A stretch of DNA of 64,000 nt from Enoplolaimus lenunculus (lineage: Eukaryota; Nematoda; Enoplea; Enoplida; Thoracostomopsidae), in contig JASANG010003821.1 of NCBI GenBank assembly GCA_030248215.1, forward strand, positions 124,001 to 188,000, given 5' to 3'. Shown here piece by piece: positions 22,395 to 33,795 of this stretch. Made by a program: the position numbers and the translations under genes. How positions within the stretch are numbered: the first letter of the stretch is position 1; each line of letters begins with the position of its first letter. The notes under the pieces are model-generated. The model saw only the letters and a program-made list of their open reading frames with translations, was not told the DNA's origin and did no database searches.

Positions 22395-22789
22395 AGATAG
22401 TAAACTGAAAATTTTTCGCTTTTCTAAACCTAAGCGTTGAAGAAAGTGCAAACTTGAGCTGAATCCCAAGCAAAAAATATAGTCTAAAATCTAAATCTAC
22501 TCTTTCTCAGCGACAACGAAAAACGGAACGGCTCCAAAAGTTGAAGATGGGCTCATATTGAAATAAGTTGGTTCAAAGTTCACTCTATCTGAGAAGGGGC
22601 TAATTATAATAATGTTACAATTATCAAAAATTACGTTGTTAAGTATTTTTAATCAATAAAATTTTAATTTTTTCAAAAATTCAAATGTTGGTTGATTTCA
22701 CCAATTATATTGAAACATGAGCAGTCAAAAACGAAACGTAAGTCGCAGCGTCAGGTTATGACAATCCCGCAAAGGGAACACCGGCGAGT

Positions 22790-23140
22790 GCTACCCCATA
22801 TTCGGTCGGTGCCACTAGTGGCACAACGACACGGAATGGAGTGTGCAGAATAGCCCGCAGTGGTGCTTCCACACGTCGGAAAGTGCTGTCCCGTATCCGG
22901 TCGGTGCCACTAGAGGTCGTCGGGAAGTGTTGTCCCATATCCGGTCCGTGCCACTAGAGGTCGTCGGGAAGTGTTGTCCCATATCCGGTCCGTGCCACTA
23001 GTGATCATCGGGAAGTGTTGTCCCATATCCGGCCGGTGCCACTAGTGGTCATCGGGAAGTGTTGTCCCATATCCGGTCCGTGCCACTAGTGATCATCGGG
23101 AAGTGTTGTCTCATATCCGGCCGGTGCCACTAGTGGCCCA
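22790..23140 (+). repeat. 44-bp tandem repeat (minisatellite)
   Basis: About five well-conserved units from 22917 on, each containing CGGGAAGTGTTGTCCCATAT then CCGG(T/C)C(C/G)GTGCCACTAG, preceded by two or three degenerate units. Unit starts at 22921 and 22965 fix the 44-bp period. Confidence 0.88.
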
Positions 23141-23393
23141 CCGACATAAAAGAGAGCGCAGGGGGCTGGCTGGTCTCTTCTGTTTTTGAAGTAGCAAAAT
23201 TTGACGTAATTGAATAGAAAATTGATGACAAAATAGTACTGATTCTACCTTACAAATTATTAAAATTGCAATCGACCTCTGGCTTGATTCGCTCGCAAAG
23301 TATCGGTCGGCCTTAGCAGATTATATCTTATGCCAAGTCCGCGGACAGCCTTCCTGAAAATGAACGTTGTTCAATTCAAAATTAAATTTTGCA

Positions 23394-23579
23394 GCTCATG
23401 TAAAAGATCAGTGGTGCAGCGTTTTTCAGTTGGGCTGCAATAGAGTAAGCTTAAGCTTTAGGCTAATTTTTGGGCTCAGGTTAATAGGTATAAGCTCATG
23501 CTTACGCCAGGCTTTTGTTTAGGCTTAGACTTAGAAATATGTGTATACTACAGTTACGGCCCTGTTTTATATATTGGCC
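23394..23579 (-). mobile_element. Family B MITE
   Basis: It starts GCTCATGTAAAAGATCAGTG and ends GGCCCTGTTTTATATATTGGCC in segments, with the GAGTAAGCTTAAGCTTTAGG block and only a short hexamer region. Confidence 0.72.
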
Positions 23580-23720
23580 AATATTGCTTGCAATAAAGTT
23601 TATTGATATTTCCAGCACCATAGAAGCAGCAAACTGGCAAAAGGCCTTTGGCCTTTGTTTAAGGCTACGGTTTATATTCACCCTTGCGTTTAGGCTCAAA
23701 CTCATGCTTAGTTCCGCCAC

Positions 23721-23919
23721 TGTTACCTTTTATGGGGCGTAACAGTAGATCAAGCGTATTCCTAAACCTAAGCCTAAGCCTAAGCGTTGTAAAAATGTGT
23801 TTCTAAGCCTAAGCCTAAGCCCAAGCCTAAGCCGAAGCAAAAAATGCAATCTAGAATCTAAACCTACTCTTTTATGGACCCACCAGAAACCTGGACGCCC
23901 CTTAAAGTAACATGGGGCC
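23721..23919 (+). mobile_element. Family A MITE
   Basis: It runs from GTTACCTTTTATGGGGCGTA to CCTTAAAGTAACATGGGGCC with CCTAAGCCTAAGCC arrays and the AAAAAATGCAATCTAGAATC block. Confidence 0.8.
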
Positions 23920-24026
23920 TTAGTTCTAAAAGAATCTGAGTGGTACACGGGCCAGTGTTCATTCAAGGTGTTGAGTTTTGGATATTAACTGTATTTAATT
24001 ATCATTGGTCGAATGTTTAATTTTAG

Positions 24027-24695
24027 AGACAAATCATATGCCTTCAAATTGGCCAATGTGGTGTCCAGGTTGCGAACGCGTGCTGGGAACTGTTTTGTCT
24101 GGAACATTTGATTTTGCCAGATGGTAGGGTATACGTGGAATTTTAGGCATTACTTAACATTAAAACAAAACCAACGCCAGGAGTTAATTGCTTTTTGAAA
24201 CAAATTACATGCTTGTACCTCCCACCTGAAGATGTTTTGACCCCCCATTATGTGGGGTTGACTACGACTACGATCCCTAATGGTTCATCTGAATCATACA
24301 AGTCACATTGTGTTTTCAAGCCAAATACGTCACACGTTTAAGCCTTCGTCGCATTTGGTTAATTTTAAAATATCGAAATATTCGCTAAAAGCTGTGTTTT
24401 AAAAAACTGTAAAATATCGAAGCGTTAAAAAAGTATTGTCCCCCTACCAAAAATCTTAGATCGGGTCTGGAAAAATATGAAGCATAAATATTTGGTTGGT
24501 TTTAAAGGTACAATGCCTCAAGATGAAGATGACGATGATATTATTGAAATGGTCAAAGATCCATACAACACTTTCTTCCAAGAAACTGCCAACGGAAAAC
24601 ATGTGCCACGAACGCTGTTTGTAGACCTTGAGCCAACTGTTATCGGTAAAATTAAACGGCCTTCACATATATAAATATAAATATAAATAAATATA

Positions 24696-24730
<35 letters not shown>

Positions 24731-24755
24731 GTAAATAAATAAATAAATAAATAAG

Positions 24756-24788
<33 letters not shown>

Positions 24789-27043
24789 ATATTCATATAT
24801 TTATATATATACTTATATAGTAGAGTGAACTTGGTAGGGGCAAAAGCATACAAAAAAATAAAAACAATACATTATATACTGCGTTATAAAGCAATAAACG
24901 GGCTCTTGAACGCCTTCCCACCATCCACAAAGGCTAAGGCTAACAGTCAGACTCAGACTAAGTTTAATATAACAAAATTTCTGAGGGGGCAAAAAAATGT
25001 AATTTTCTAAAGAACAAAATTGTAAGATAGGGACCTTATCATTTTATTGCAAAAAAATTATGACGAGGGGCGTACGTCCGCCGCACTCTCTGGATCCGCT
25101 AGTGCGTGCACTTCGCAGACTAGACTGTCTATTGACCGGTTTGTATACTTTCAGATGAAGTTCGTACTGGAACGTATCGGCAACTTTTCGCAACCAAAAT
25201 GATGGTTTCGGGCAAAGAAGATGCTGCGAACTGTTACGCTCGGGGTCATTATACAATGGGCAAAGAAATGATAGATGTGATTATGGACAGAACTCGATTG
25301 TACGATTTTCACTATTGGCTTTAATCCTTTCTTGCATGAATATTTTCTCATGTCATCTATTAAGATCTACTGTTGAGTGCCATTATTGTCAACTGTGTGA
25401 ATTAACACTTATCACCAGTTAATATGTGTTTTCTGTACCAATTTTGAAATCTGCAATTGTGGATATTCGTCAGTTTGAAAATCTGTCGCTGGCTGATGAT
25501 AGGTGCTATACGCATTTGAAAATATGGACCGACTTTGTGGTTACAATCCAGGACTCTCGAATACGAGAAGTGTGTGTCTTTGCCGTTTGACCATGGGGCC
25601 AATGTACAGAGCAGCGCACGTATTAACAGTAGTAGTACAAGCCTAAGTTTAAGCGTAAGAATATGCTTATACCTAAACCTAAGCCTAAGCTGAACATAAA
25701 CCTAATCAAAAAAGCTGAAGCTGACTCTATTGCAGTCCCGCAGAAAAGGTTCCGCTCCTGATGCTTTCACATTAACTGATTATAATGAAAGAACTAAAAT
25801 TAAAAATTTTCTTTACCGTAAAACAGGCCAATGTAAAGAACAGGGGCGGAACAGTATTATAAGCATATTCCTAAGCCTAAGCCTAACCTAAACATAAGCC
25901 TAAGTGTAAGAATGAGCATATTTCTAAGCCTAAGCCTAAGTCTAAGCCTAAGCGTAAGAATGAGCGTATCCCTAAGCCTAAGCCTAAGCGTAAGAATGAA
26001 CATATCCCTAAGCCTAAGCCTAAGCCTAAGCGTAAGAATGAGCATATCCCTAAGCCTAAGCCTAAGCCTAAGCCTAAGCGTAAGAATGAGCATATCCCTA
26101 AGCCTAAGCCTAAGCCTAAGCCTAAGCGTAAGAATGAGCATATCCCTAAGCCTAAGCCTAAACCTAAGCCTAAGGCAAGCAAAAAAATTAGTCTAAAGCT
26201 TAAGCTTACTCTATTCTAGTTCCACAGAAAAACGTTCCGCCCCTGATCTTTACATGGGCCGTAAAACAAATTAAAACCGTTGGAAACCGTCATTTGCATA
26301 ACACCGTGTCATAAGTTTTGAAGTAATTGTCAACGTCAAAAAAACCCTCGTATTTACATCAAAATAGGCATAGTTTTTTATTTACCATCTGAGAATATTG
26401 AAGCAGGGGATACTTTTCAAGTTATAATCGACGCTACTGATGATTTTTAGTGATTGTGAAACATTGAAACCTCAGCCGAAAACTTGGACTTGGTATAGGC
26501 TAAAACAAATAAGCTTTATCGATTAGAAAGGGGACATACTGTAAATTCTAGTGAGCTGATTTTAACTCAGAATGAGTAGAATCCAGTCAGAAGACGAAGC
26601 TCTGAATTATATGTTTCAGAACTTAGAATTCTGAATTGATTGGGTTCATCCTGAGTTTAATTAATCAACTCACGCGCAATTAAATCAGGTCAGAGTGGGT
26701 TAATATTTTCTGTTAACTCAGAAATCGCCAGAAATAACTAATTGTCTCTCTCTGAGTTGATTAATCAAATCATTGAAATATATTAATAGTTTTAGACGCG
26801 TAACTGATAGAGATAGGCAAAATGTTTTATTTTTAGACTCGCAGAGAACTGCAACGGCCTACAAGGATTTATCATATTTCACAGTTTCGGTGGCGGTACT
26901 GGATCTGGTCTTGGGGCGTTGATTTTAGAGCGACTTGCAATGGATTATGCCAAACGAGCCAAACTTGAATTTGCCATTTATCCATCACCCCAGGCAAGTG
27001 AAGAAATGATAATTACTAAATACAAAATCACTACAATACACAC

Positions 27044-27111
<68 letters not shown>

Positions 27112-30100
27112 ATATATATATTGGTGATATAATAATGAAAAAAGCTAGCGAGCTAGGCTTAGGCGTAGGCTTAGGCTTAGAAATACGCTTGATCTACTGT
27201 TACGACCCTTAAAGTAACATTGAACGTAACCTATAAAATTAACCAAGTTGAATATTTTAGAATTTTTCGTTGACAACAGAATCATCGTTTAGAAGTGAAT
27301 TTTAGATTTCAACAGCGATTGTTGAACCGTATAACACAGCGTTGACCACCCATTCAACGTTGGAATACTCAGATGTTACGTTCCTGGTCGACAACGAAGC
27401 TTTTTATGATATTTGCCGTGATAATTTAGGAATCCCAAGGTAAAAATTCCAACAGTAGACGGTATCACAAGATTGGCTTGCTGAACCTGTTAAAGATATT
27501 GTTAAACAAGGGTACCAGAAGCCTTACCAGTATTCGAAGAGGGGTGAGACTCAACCAATTTAGCAATATATACATTCATCCCCACAACATATTTGACGTT
27601 TCGGTTGAAAATTTTTTTCGCACGATTATTAGAAGATACGCCCGTCCTGTACTTGGTCTGACAGTTCGAACACAGGCGACCAATGAGAATGCCTCAGCTT
27701 TCAAGATCGTAACCAGGGGCTGTAGCTTTAAGATGAACCATTTGCATCGCAAAGTTTCCACGACAATACGACGGGAAGGACAGTGCCGGAGCAGACAAGG
27801 GCGGGGGCTCCAACCAAACTTTAGGGCGGGGCGAAACTCGCGTGCGAGAAACCAGGCGGCGGATTTTAAAACTTCGGTGGTTTTTCTTTCAACCTGTTAG
27901 GTTGGGGGCCCTTTAGGGATGGGCCCCCTCCAAATAGTTGGTATGGGGGTGGCTGCTTTGACCCTGTGGAGGGATAATACGACCCTGATTCTCCCGGGAT
28001 CCGCCGCTGCTCTGTATATGATTTCACTGCAAAATTTCAGGCCTACATATACTAATCTGAATCGTTTGATTGCTCAAGTAGTCTCAACGGTCACGTGTTC
28101 ACTTCGGTTCGAAGGTTCGTTGAATGTCGATATGAATGAATTTCAAACCAATTTGGTTCCTTATCCAAGGATTCATTTCCCACTGGCTACTTATGCTCCG
28201 GTGATAGGTGCTGATCGGGTAAGATTCAAGCACGCAACTTCGGATTCTGGATGGAAGAGGGACGCCGCCCGGTCTACGAACAGCTTCGCTCATCTTGGCC
28301 GAATATTTTTCAAAATTGCTTTAAAACAATTCTATGCTAGGAAAATTTTCCTTGTCACATCCGGACATCTTCCTGACCCTTCAACTGAAGCAATCCTTGT
28401 TGTGGGACTGGTGAGCATTTTGTTGTTAGCTTTTCATTTTAGCGAGGTTTAGAGTTTTGCCTCTTAATAGTTCAGCCCAGGTAGAAGGGCCGTAACAGTA
28501 GTATAAACATATTTATAAGCCTAAGAAGCTTAAGTAGAAAATTAGCCTAAAGCTTAATCTTACTCTATTGGAACCCCGCGGTGAAACGGTCTGCCTCGCA
28601 TTTTTACATGGGCCAAAAGTTGTTTATAGCGGTGCAAATATATTTATGATTCATAGTGTCAGGGGCGTCCGCTGAAAATTATATTTGGGGGCAGCAAATC
28701 ATTTTGGGGGGCAGCAAATAATTCTGGAGGGCCCCTACGATTTCAATTCAAAATTGTTTACTGTTTAGGGCCAAGTCTGTTTGGGGGGAAGCACCTGCCC
28801 AATTTGGGAGGCACGGCCTCCTATGCTTCGCCGTAGGTGAAGGGAGAGTGATCGGCAATATTTTGCATAGATGATGTGGTATATAAAAATATTTCGAAAC
28901 AATGCGGTAAACTATCTTCTATTAAAGCTTGTGGGATACTACTGAACTTGTTCTTAGTTAATGTATATTTTACGAGGTCGTTTCTTGTTGAATTACTGAG
29001 CCTTTAAATAATTGGCATATCTTCTATAAACATAATAATATATACCATAAAAATGCTTGATAATTTTCGAAATTAGTATATTGGCCGGCCGGCCGGCCTG
29101 TATAAAAAGTGGTAACTGCAACTGTACAACACTAGTGTATAAGCAATACCGCTAAACACGGATTGCATTAAATTGCTATTATATAAATCTAAAATCCAAA
29201 TAAACTATCTTCCGATTTTTTTGCATTTCAGGCATTTGCTGAGAAAAACACCACTCGCGATATCACTGTTGCGTTGTTTGAACCAGCGAATCAAATGGTG
29301 AAATGTGATCCGCGGCTTGGGAAATATATGGCCTGCTCAGTGCTCTATCGGTACTCACATAGAACGTGTCACAATTTCATTGGTGTTTTACATATCCGTG
29401 CGTTTTGACTGCTGGAGTCGTCAAATATGTATTGCATTCTTTTCTACAGTAACTGGCATAAAAAATTTCTCAATCAAACCAGTCGCAGTTTTGATGACAT
29501 TTTTAACCTAAGCCTATTTTGTATAAAAATTTAATAAGACAATTAAAGTACTAAACTCAGTAAATAAAATGGTCATAAAATCTTAGTTGAACATGCGAAA
29601 AAAATACAAATTTTGAAAACTGTGGGGTGTACAAAAGCTGATTAAAACTGATACAAAACAAATTTGATTTATTTTTCAGGGGTGACGTATCACCAAAAGA
29701 CGTCAACACTGCAATCACTGAAATTAAAGCGAAACGATCGGTTCAATTTGTCGACTGGTGTCCGACCGGTTTCAAAATTGGAATTAATTATCAGCCACCC
29801 ACCGTTGTGCCAGGTATCAGTCAAGGTGTTTACCTCAAGATATGGGTTTTCCAAAAGTACTCAACAGTAATCGGATCCAGAAATTTCTAACTGAAGGGCC
29901 GAATCACGACGTGTCACAGCGATAAAAGCTCGCGAGCGAGAAGCCAAATACTGTAAATTTCGATTATATAGTTAATTTAATTCTGGACGAGTTAATTAAT
30001 TAACTCAAAATGAGTTAATTCAATACAGAATTCTGAGTTCTGAAAGACCTAATTCACAGCTCAGACTTCTGAGTGGTTTCAGCTCATTCTGAGTTAAAAT

Positions 30101-32702
30101 CAACTCACTGGAATTTACAGTGAACGCAATTTTAGTACAAAATCTGTATGTAAAGTTGTACGCGGGGTGACCGTTGTATGCATCCGAGAGCGCTACTTTC
30201 ATTAGAGGAGATAAGCCACCTCAACCCGGAGATGTATATAAATAAATAAATATATATATTATATATCTGTTCTATACATGGGCCTATATATATCTTTAAT
30301 ACAGGAGCTGATTTAGCAAAAGTTGAAAGGGCAGCATGCATGATGGCAAACACAACAGCCATCAAAGCTGCTTGGGATCGAGTTGAACACAAATTCGATT
30401 TATTGTTTGCTAAACGTGCGTTTGTTCACTGGTACATCGGCGAAGGCATGGAGGTAAACGTTCAAAATCTTTTCCTGAGTTATCATCATAGCAGGGTAAA
30501 GTTTAACGTGTGTTACAGCCAAGGTATAAGCACCAACGGAAACGGATAGTGATCAGAATAACCGAAATAGAAAACAGATATTAAACTATAAAAGTTTCGG
30601 CTCATGTATAGAAAAGGGCCGGAACAGTAGTATAAGCATATTCCTAAGCCTAAGCAAAAAATAGTCTAAAGCTTAAACTGACTTTATTATAGCCCCTCCG
30701 GAAAACGATGCGGCCTTTTTCTATACATGAGCCGAATCAAAGATGTTATTTTTTCTGCCTACACAATTAAGGTAGTAAAAATAGCGAAGGCATTAAAATG
30801 TTTAAGATTTTGAATGAAATTCGTAATTTTTTTAAATATAGCACAGTTGCGGCACATAAAAAAATGAAATATATATGTCGTAGGCCAATCTGCTATTCAG
30901 GCCAATTAGTAATTGCCCTAGGCCAATCAGTTGTTTTGTATAAAAGCAGTGTGGCCTGGGCAAAACTGCTATTGAACTTATTCACCAATCAGATTTGATT
31001 ATTTCGACAGACACAACACCGTTAACCAATCAGCGTTGGTATTATATCTCTGTTTTGCGAAATCTCATAATCGCAAATTGGCTTGAATAGAAGATTGGCC
31101 TACAAAATATATCCACGTGATTTATATATTAAAATATAAACGAAATTTCTTGTATTTTTATAACTGAAATGGACACCGATTTTAATCGGAAACGGACATC
31201 CAGTTACACCACGAAAAGCATACTAATTAGCGTCTTCATGCAATAGAGTCCCTAATACAATACGAATTTTAAATGGTAATTGTTGTGATTCGCATCGTTC
31301 AATGAGACCGATACAGATGCCGGCCAATGTAAAAAAAGGGGCGGAACACTATTATAAACATACCTATTCCTAAACGTTAGCCTAAGCGTAAGAATGAGCA
31401 TATTCTCTAAGCCTAAGTGTAAGAATGAGCATATTCCTAAGCCTAAGCCTAACTCAAGCAAACAATTAGTCTAAAGCTCAAGCTTACTCAATTGCAGTCT
31501 CACAGAAAAACATTCCGCCCAACCTTTAGATGGGCCCAGATGCCGAAAGTTTATGTGTTTGTTGCGCACATTTTGTCCGCTAACCAGCTCATTAACCCTT
31601 TCACTAATAGCGTACTTAAAGTTTGAGCAACTGAATACAATAATGTACGAGCAATACACACATTGTGAGCAGTGTTTTACATTTATAACATATATGCGCA
31701 GTGCAAAATCTCCAGAAGACGTGAGAGCCTACTCGGACTCGAGCGTCAAGCTCCTATAGCTCAGTGGTCATCGTAAGCGCCTCCCATCCGTGAAACTGGG
31801 GTTCGAATCTTACCTTAAAAATACATCTCATATGAAATTGAAAATATTCATGTGAGAAAGGGTTAACGAAAAAATTCTTACTTAGTATCTATAACCCTTT
31901 CACTCATAAAGTATACTATGCGCAACAAAAAACAATAATGTACGAGCAATACACACACTTTGAGCAGTGTATAACATTTATAACATATATACGCAGTGCA
32001 AAATCTCCACAAGACGTGAGAGCCTACTCGGACTCGAGCGTCAAGCTCCTATAGCTCAGTGGTCATCGTAAACGCCTTCCACCCATGAGACCGGGGATCG
32101 AATCTTACTTTGAAATTACATCTCATATGAAATTGAAAATATTCATGTGAGAAAGTGTTAAACAAACATTTGCGACAATTTTTCGTATTTTGCAGCATAG
32201 TTTGTTTTTCTACTTCCAGGAAGGCGAGTTCAGTGACGCCCGTGAAGATCTTGCAGCTCTGTATAAAGACTACGAAGAGGTAAAGGTTTGACTAATTTGC
32301 AGGCCCATTTTATTTTGAGGGCAGAACTATTGTAGTGGATCCAGAAATTTCCACAGGGAGGCCACGCGCAATATAACCGTAGGAAAAGCTCACAAGATAG
32401 AAGCCGATCGCCACATACCAGGGTAGCCAGTCTGCTTACACCCGCTAGTGAGGCGTACCATAGTACTCAACTCAAGATTTCGACTACAAATTCGCTTAGG
32501 TTTAAACTTAACTTTACGCCGAGACGTATTAATAGCAGCGGCTTGCAACAAGGACAAGCCTTTCGAATATAAAAACATATTACCTTAATATATAATGAAC
32601 GAAACTAACTTTGTAAGAAACTTTCAGGTGGATCAATCCGACGAACAGTACGATGATTACGAAGACTACGACAGCTCAACATACTATACGAGCAATTATT
32701 AG
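24027..32702 (+). CDS. Alpha-tubulin, divergent, at least 11 coding exons
   Basis: Exons: 24027-24123, 24508-24645, 25155-25299, 26837-26993, 27306-27439, 28041-28218, 29232-29350, 29680-29813, 30305-30453, 32220-32279, 32628-32702. All phases close; with an initiator Met on a separate upstream exon (not located; vertebrate alpha-tubulin genes also split right after the ATG) the protein is 462 residues against the usual ~450. Landmarks: [14 protein letters not shown] near the N-terminus, GTP-binding GGGTGSG at 146-152, the catalytic Glu in [15 protein letters not shown] (about 258), [31 protein letters not shown] and [24 protein letters not shown]. Alpha rather than beta identity is clear. 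Oddities: the K40 loop is replaced by an Asp/Glu-rich insert four residues longer, and the C-terminal tail is Asp/Tyr-rich, ending Ser-Asn-Tyr. Intron 4 is GC-AG. The introns host many MITEs. Confidence 0.96.
24663..24815. repeat. AAAT microsatellite and AT tract
   Basis: About 25 AAAT units with occasional AAGT variants, followed by a TATATA-rich tract, in the second mapped intron of the tubulin gene. Confidence 0.9.
25826..26260 (+). mobile_element. Family B MITE with expanded array
   Basis: It starts GGCCAATGTAAAGAACAGGG and ends CCGCCCCTGATCTTTACATGGGCC in segments. Inside are six or seven units of CCTAAGCCTAAGCC followed by GTAAGAATGAGCATATCC. It lies in the intron between tubulin exons at 25299 and 26837. 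Confidence 0.88.
26539..26770 (+). repeat. Family H single arm in tubulin intron
   Basis: It begins CTGTAAATTCTAGTGAGCTG and carries ACTCAGAATGAG words as in the pair around ttl exon 2. No matching right end is seen close by; the nearest inverse arm is at 29951-30121. Confidence 0.72.
27046..27112. repeat. (TA)n microsatellite
   Basis: About 33 uninterrupted TA units in a tubulin intron. Confidence 0.95.
27143..27220 (-). mobile_element. Family A MITE fragment
   Basis: Only one half remains: GGCTTAGGCGTAGGCTTAGG, then TCTACTGTTACGACCCTTAA and AGTAACATTG. Confidence 0.65.
28475..28614 (+). mobile_element. Family B MITE, small and worn
   Basis: It runs from AAGGGCCGTAACAGTAGTAT to TTTTTACATGGGCC, with a short CCTAAG core and an AGCCTAAAGCTTAATCTTAC block. 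It lies in a tubulin intron. Confidence 0.68.
29951..30121 (-). mobile_element. Family H short element in tubulin intron
   Basis: It starts CTGTAAATTTCGATTATATA and ends GGAATTTACAG; the second half matches the right arm at 11590-11800. It may be a self-contained short element or the partner of 26539-26770. Confidence 0.68.
30599..30733 (+). mobile_element. Family B MITE, minimal form
   Basis: GGCTCATGTATAGAAAAGGG at the left and TTTTTCTATACATGAGCC at the right are perfect-looking inverted ends. Only two CCTAAGC units are present, showing the short ancestral form. Confidence 0.8.
31322..31536 (+). mobile_element. Family B MITE
   Basis: It runs from GGCCAATGTAAAAAAAGGGG to CATTCCGCCCAACCTTTAGATGGGCC in segments, with units CCTAAGCGTAAGAATGAGCA. 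Confidence 0.78.
31592..31866 (+). mobile_element. Family D piggyBac-like MITE with tRNA-like core (D3)
   Basis: TTAACCCTTTCACTAATAGC and TTCATGTGAGAAAGGGTTAA bound it, both with TTAA. The core has TAGCTCAGTGG (box A) and GGGGTTCGAATC (box B), the best preserved Pol III signals of the family. Confidence 0.85.
31891..32161 (+). mobile_element. Family D MITE (D4), adjacent copy
   Basis: It starts ATAACCCTTTCACTCATAAA and ends TTCATGTGAGAAAGTGTTAA; otherwise nearly collinear with D3 only 25 bases away, and ends 58 bases before tubulin exon 32220. Confidence 0.82.
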
Positions 32703-32735
32703 GCTCACAGTGGCGCTATCCTTGTTTTGACCTTG

Positions 32736-32913
32736 GGCCAATGTGAAGAACAGGGGGAACAGTATTATAAGCATATTCCTAAGCCTAAGCCTAAACCTAA
32801 GCGTGAAAGCATATTTCTAAGCCAAAGCGAAGCAAAAAATTAGTCTGAATCTTAAGCTTGGTCTATTCTAGTCACACAGAAAAGCTCTCCGTCCCTGATC
32901 TTTACATGGTCCT
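32736..32913 (+). mobile_element. Family B MITE
   Basis: It starts GGCCAATGTGAAGAACAGGG only 34 bases after the tubulin stop, so it probably lies in the 3' UTR or at the cleavage region. It ends CTGATCTTTACATGGTCC. Confidence 0.78.
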
Positions 32914-32944
32914 GACCTCGGATGCTGGACCCCATTACAAAAAC

Positions 32945-33049
32945 GGCCCATGTTACTTTAAGGGGCGTCCAGGTTTCTGGTGGTCTATAAATAGTAGGTT
33001 TAGATTTTAGACTAAATTTTTTTGCTTAGACTTAGGCTTTAAAATCCTG
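32945..33049 (-). mobile_element. Family A MITE, half element
   Basis: GGCCCATGTTACTTTAAGGG and the GTCCAGGTTTCTGGTGG block are intact, but the element stops shortly after GCTTAGACTTAGGC. Confidence 0.72.
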
Positions 33050-33613
33050 CTCCGGTATGACTCTGAAATTTGGCCATTATTTACAGCTGGCTACCAGAGT
33101 GTAACCGGATATCATTTCCGGCGTAATCGATGTCCGTTTCCGTTATAAAGATACTCAAAGTTCTGGTATTTTTCTCTTCCAAATTACTTTCAATAGTTCA
33201 ATTAAAGGTGCGCTGCAAAAATTGACTTCATGTCTACCCGATGACCACTACGACCCATTCAACTCTTTCATGCCATACCATTGTGTTTAAGAGCTTTATT
33301 GGTGTATTTCATTTTTACACAACTATTAAGTAGACACGTTTTTCATTTTAATAAAATTGCATTCAATAAAACACACAAATGAACTATGCAGGTGGTACTG
33401 CTAAAAAACCTCGATTATAACACTCTATTTTAACAGGAGTCAAACACCATTTTCACCATCCACAGAAACAAAAAGTTACGTTAGAACAAATTTGCCTTCA
33501 ATATATAAATTTATTGGTACATCATCGTCATACATCTTAACCATTACTTCTTCAATCAACATCCAATAGCGATAAGAAACTTTCAAATACAATGGTTGAC
33601 CCAAAAAATGACG

Positions 33614-33795
33614 GGCCCATGTATAGAACAGAGCCGGATCGTTTCCGGCGGGACTGTAATAGAGTCAGTTTAAGCTTTAGACTAATTTTTTTTTGTTTAG
33701 GATTAGGCTTAGGCTTACTAAAAAGCCCATGCTTACGCTTAGCCTTAGGAATATGCATATACTATTGTAGTTCCGGCCCTGTTCTATACATGGGC
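33614..33795 (-). mobile_element. Family B MITE
   Basis: It runs from GGCCCATGTATAGAACAGAG to CCTGTTCTATACATGGGC, with GCTTAGGCTTAC and GCTTACGCTTAGCC inside. It ends 58 bases beyond the PRPF4 stop. Confidence 0.82.

Larger units (their letters stand above)
12071..24026. other. 12-kb gene desert of MITEs, satellites and SINE-like elements
   Basis: I recognise no protein gene here. Listed elements: hairpin (12538), E1 (13328), B (13722), A3 (14453), B (15559), C2 (16414), E2 (19377), A4 (20633), C3 (20957), G1/G2 (21505, 21970), D2 (22124), a 44-bp satellite (22790), B (23394) and A5 (23721). A family C remnant lies at 12303-12380. Stretches 17150-19050 and 19720-20100 show nothing beyond short ATT runs (19060-19110) and AT richness. 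The tubulin initiator exon may be hidden here. Confidence 0.6.

Noticed and set aside
27478..28452. Two long plus-strand frames (140 and 177 residues)
   Set aside because: The first lies wholly in a tubulin intron with no family resemblance; the second is only real within tubulin exon 28041-28218.
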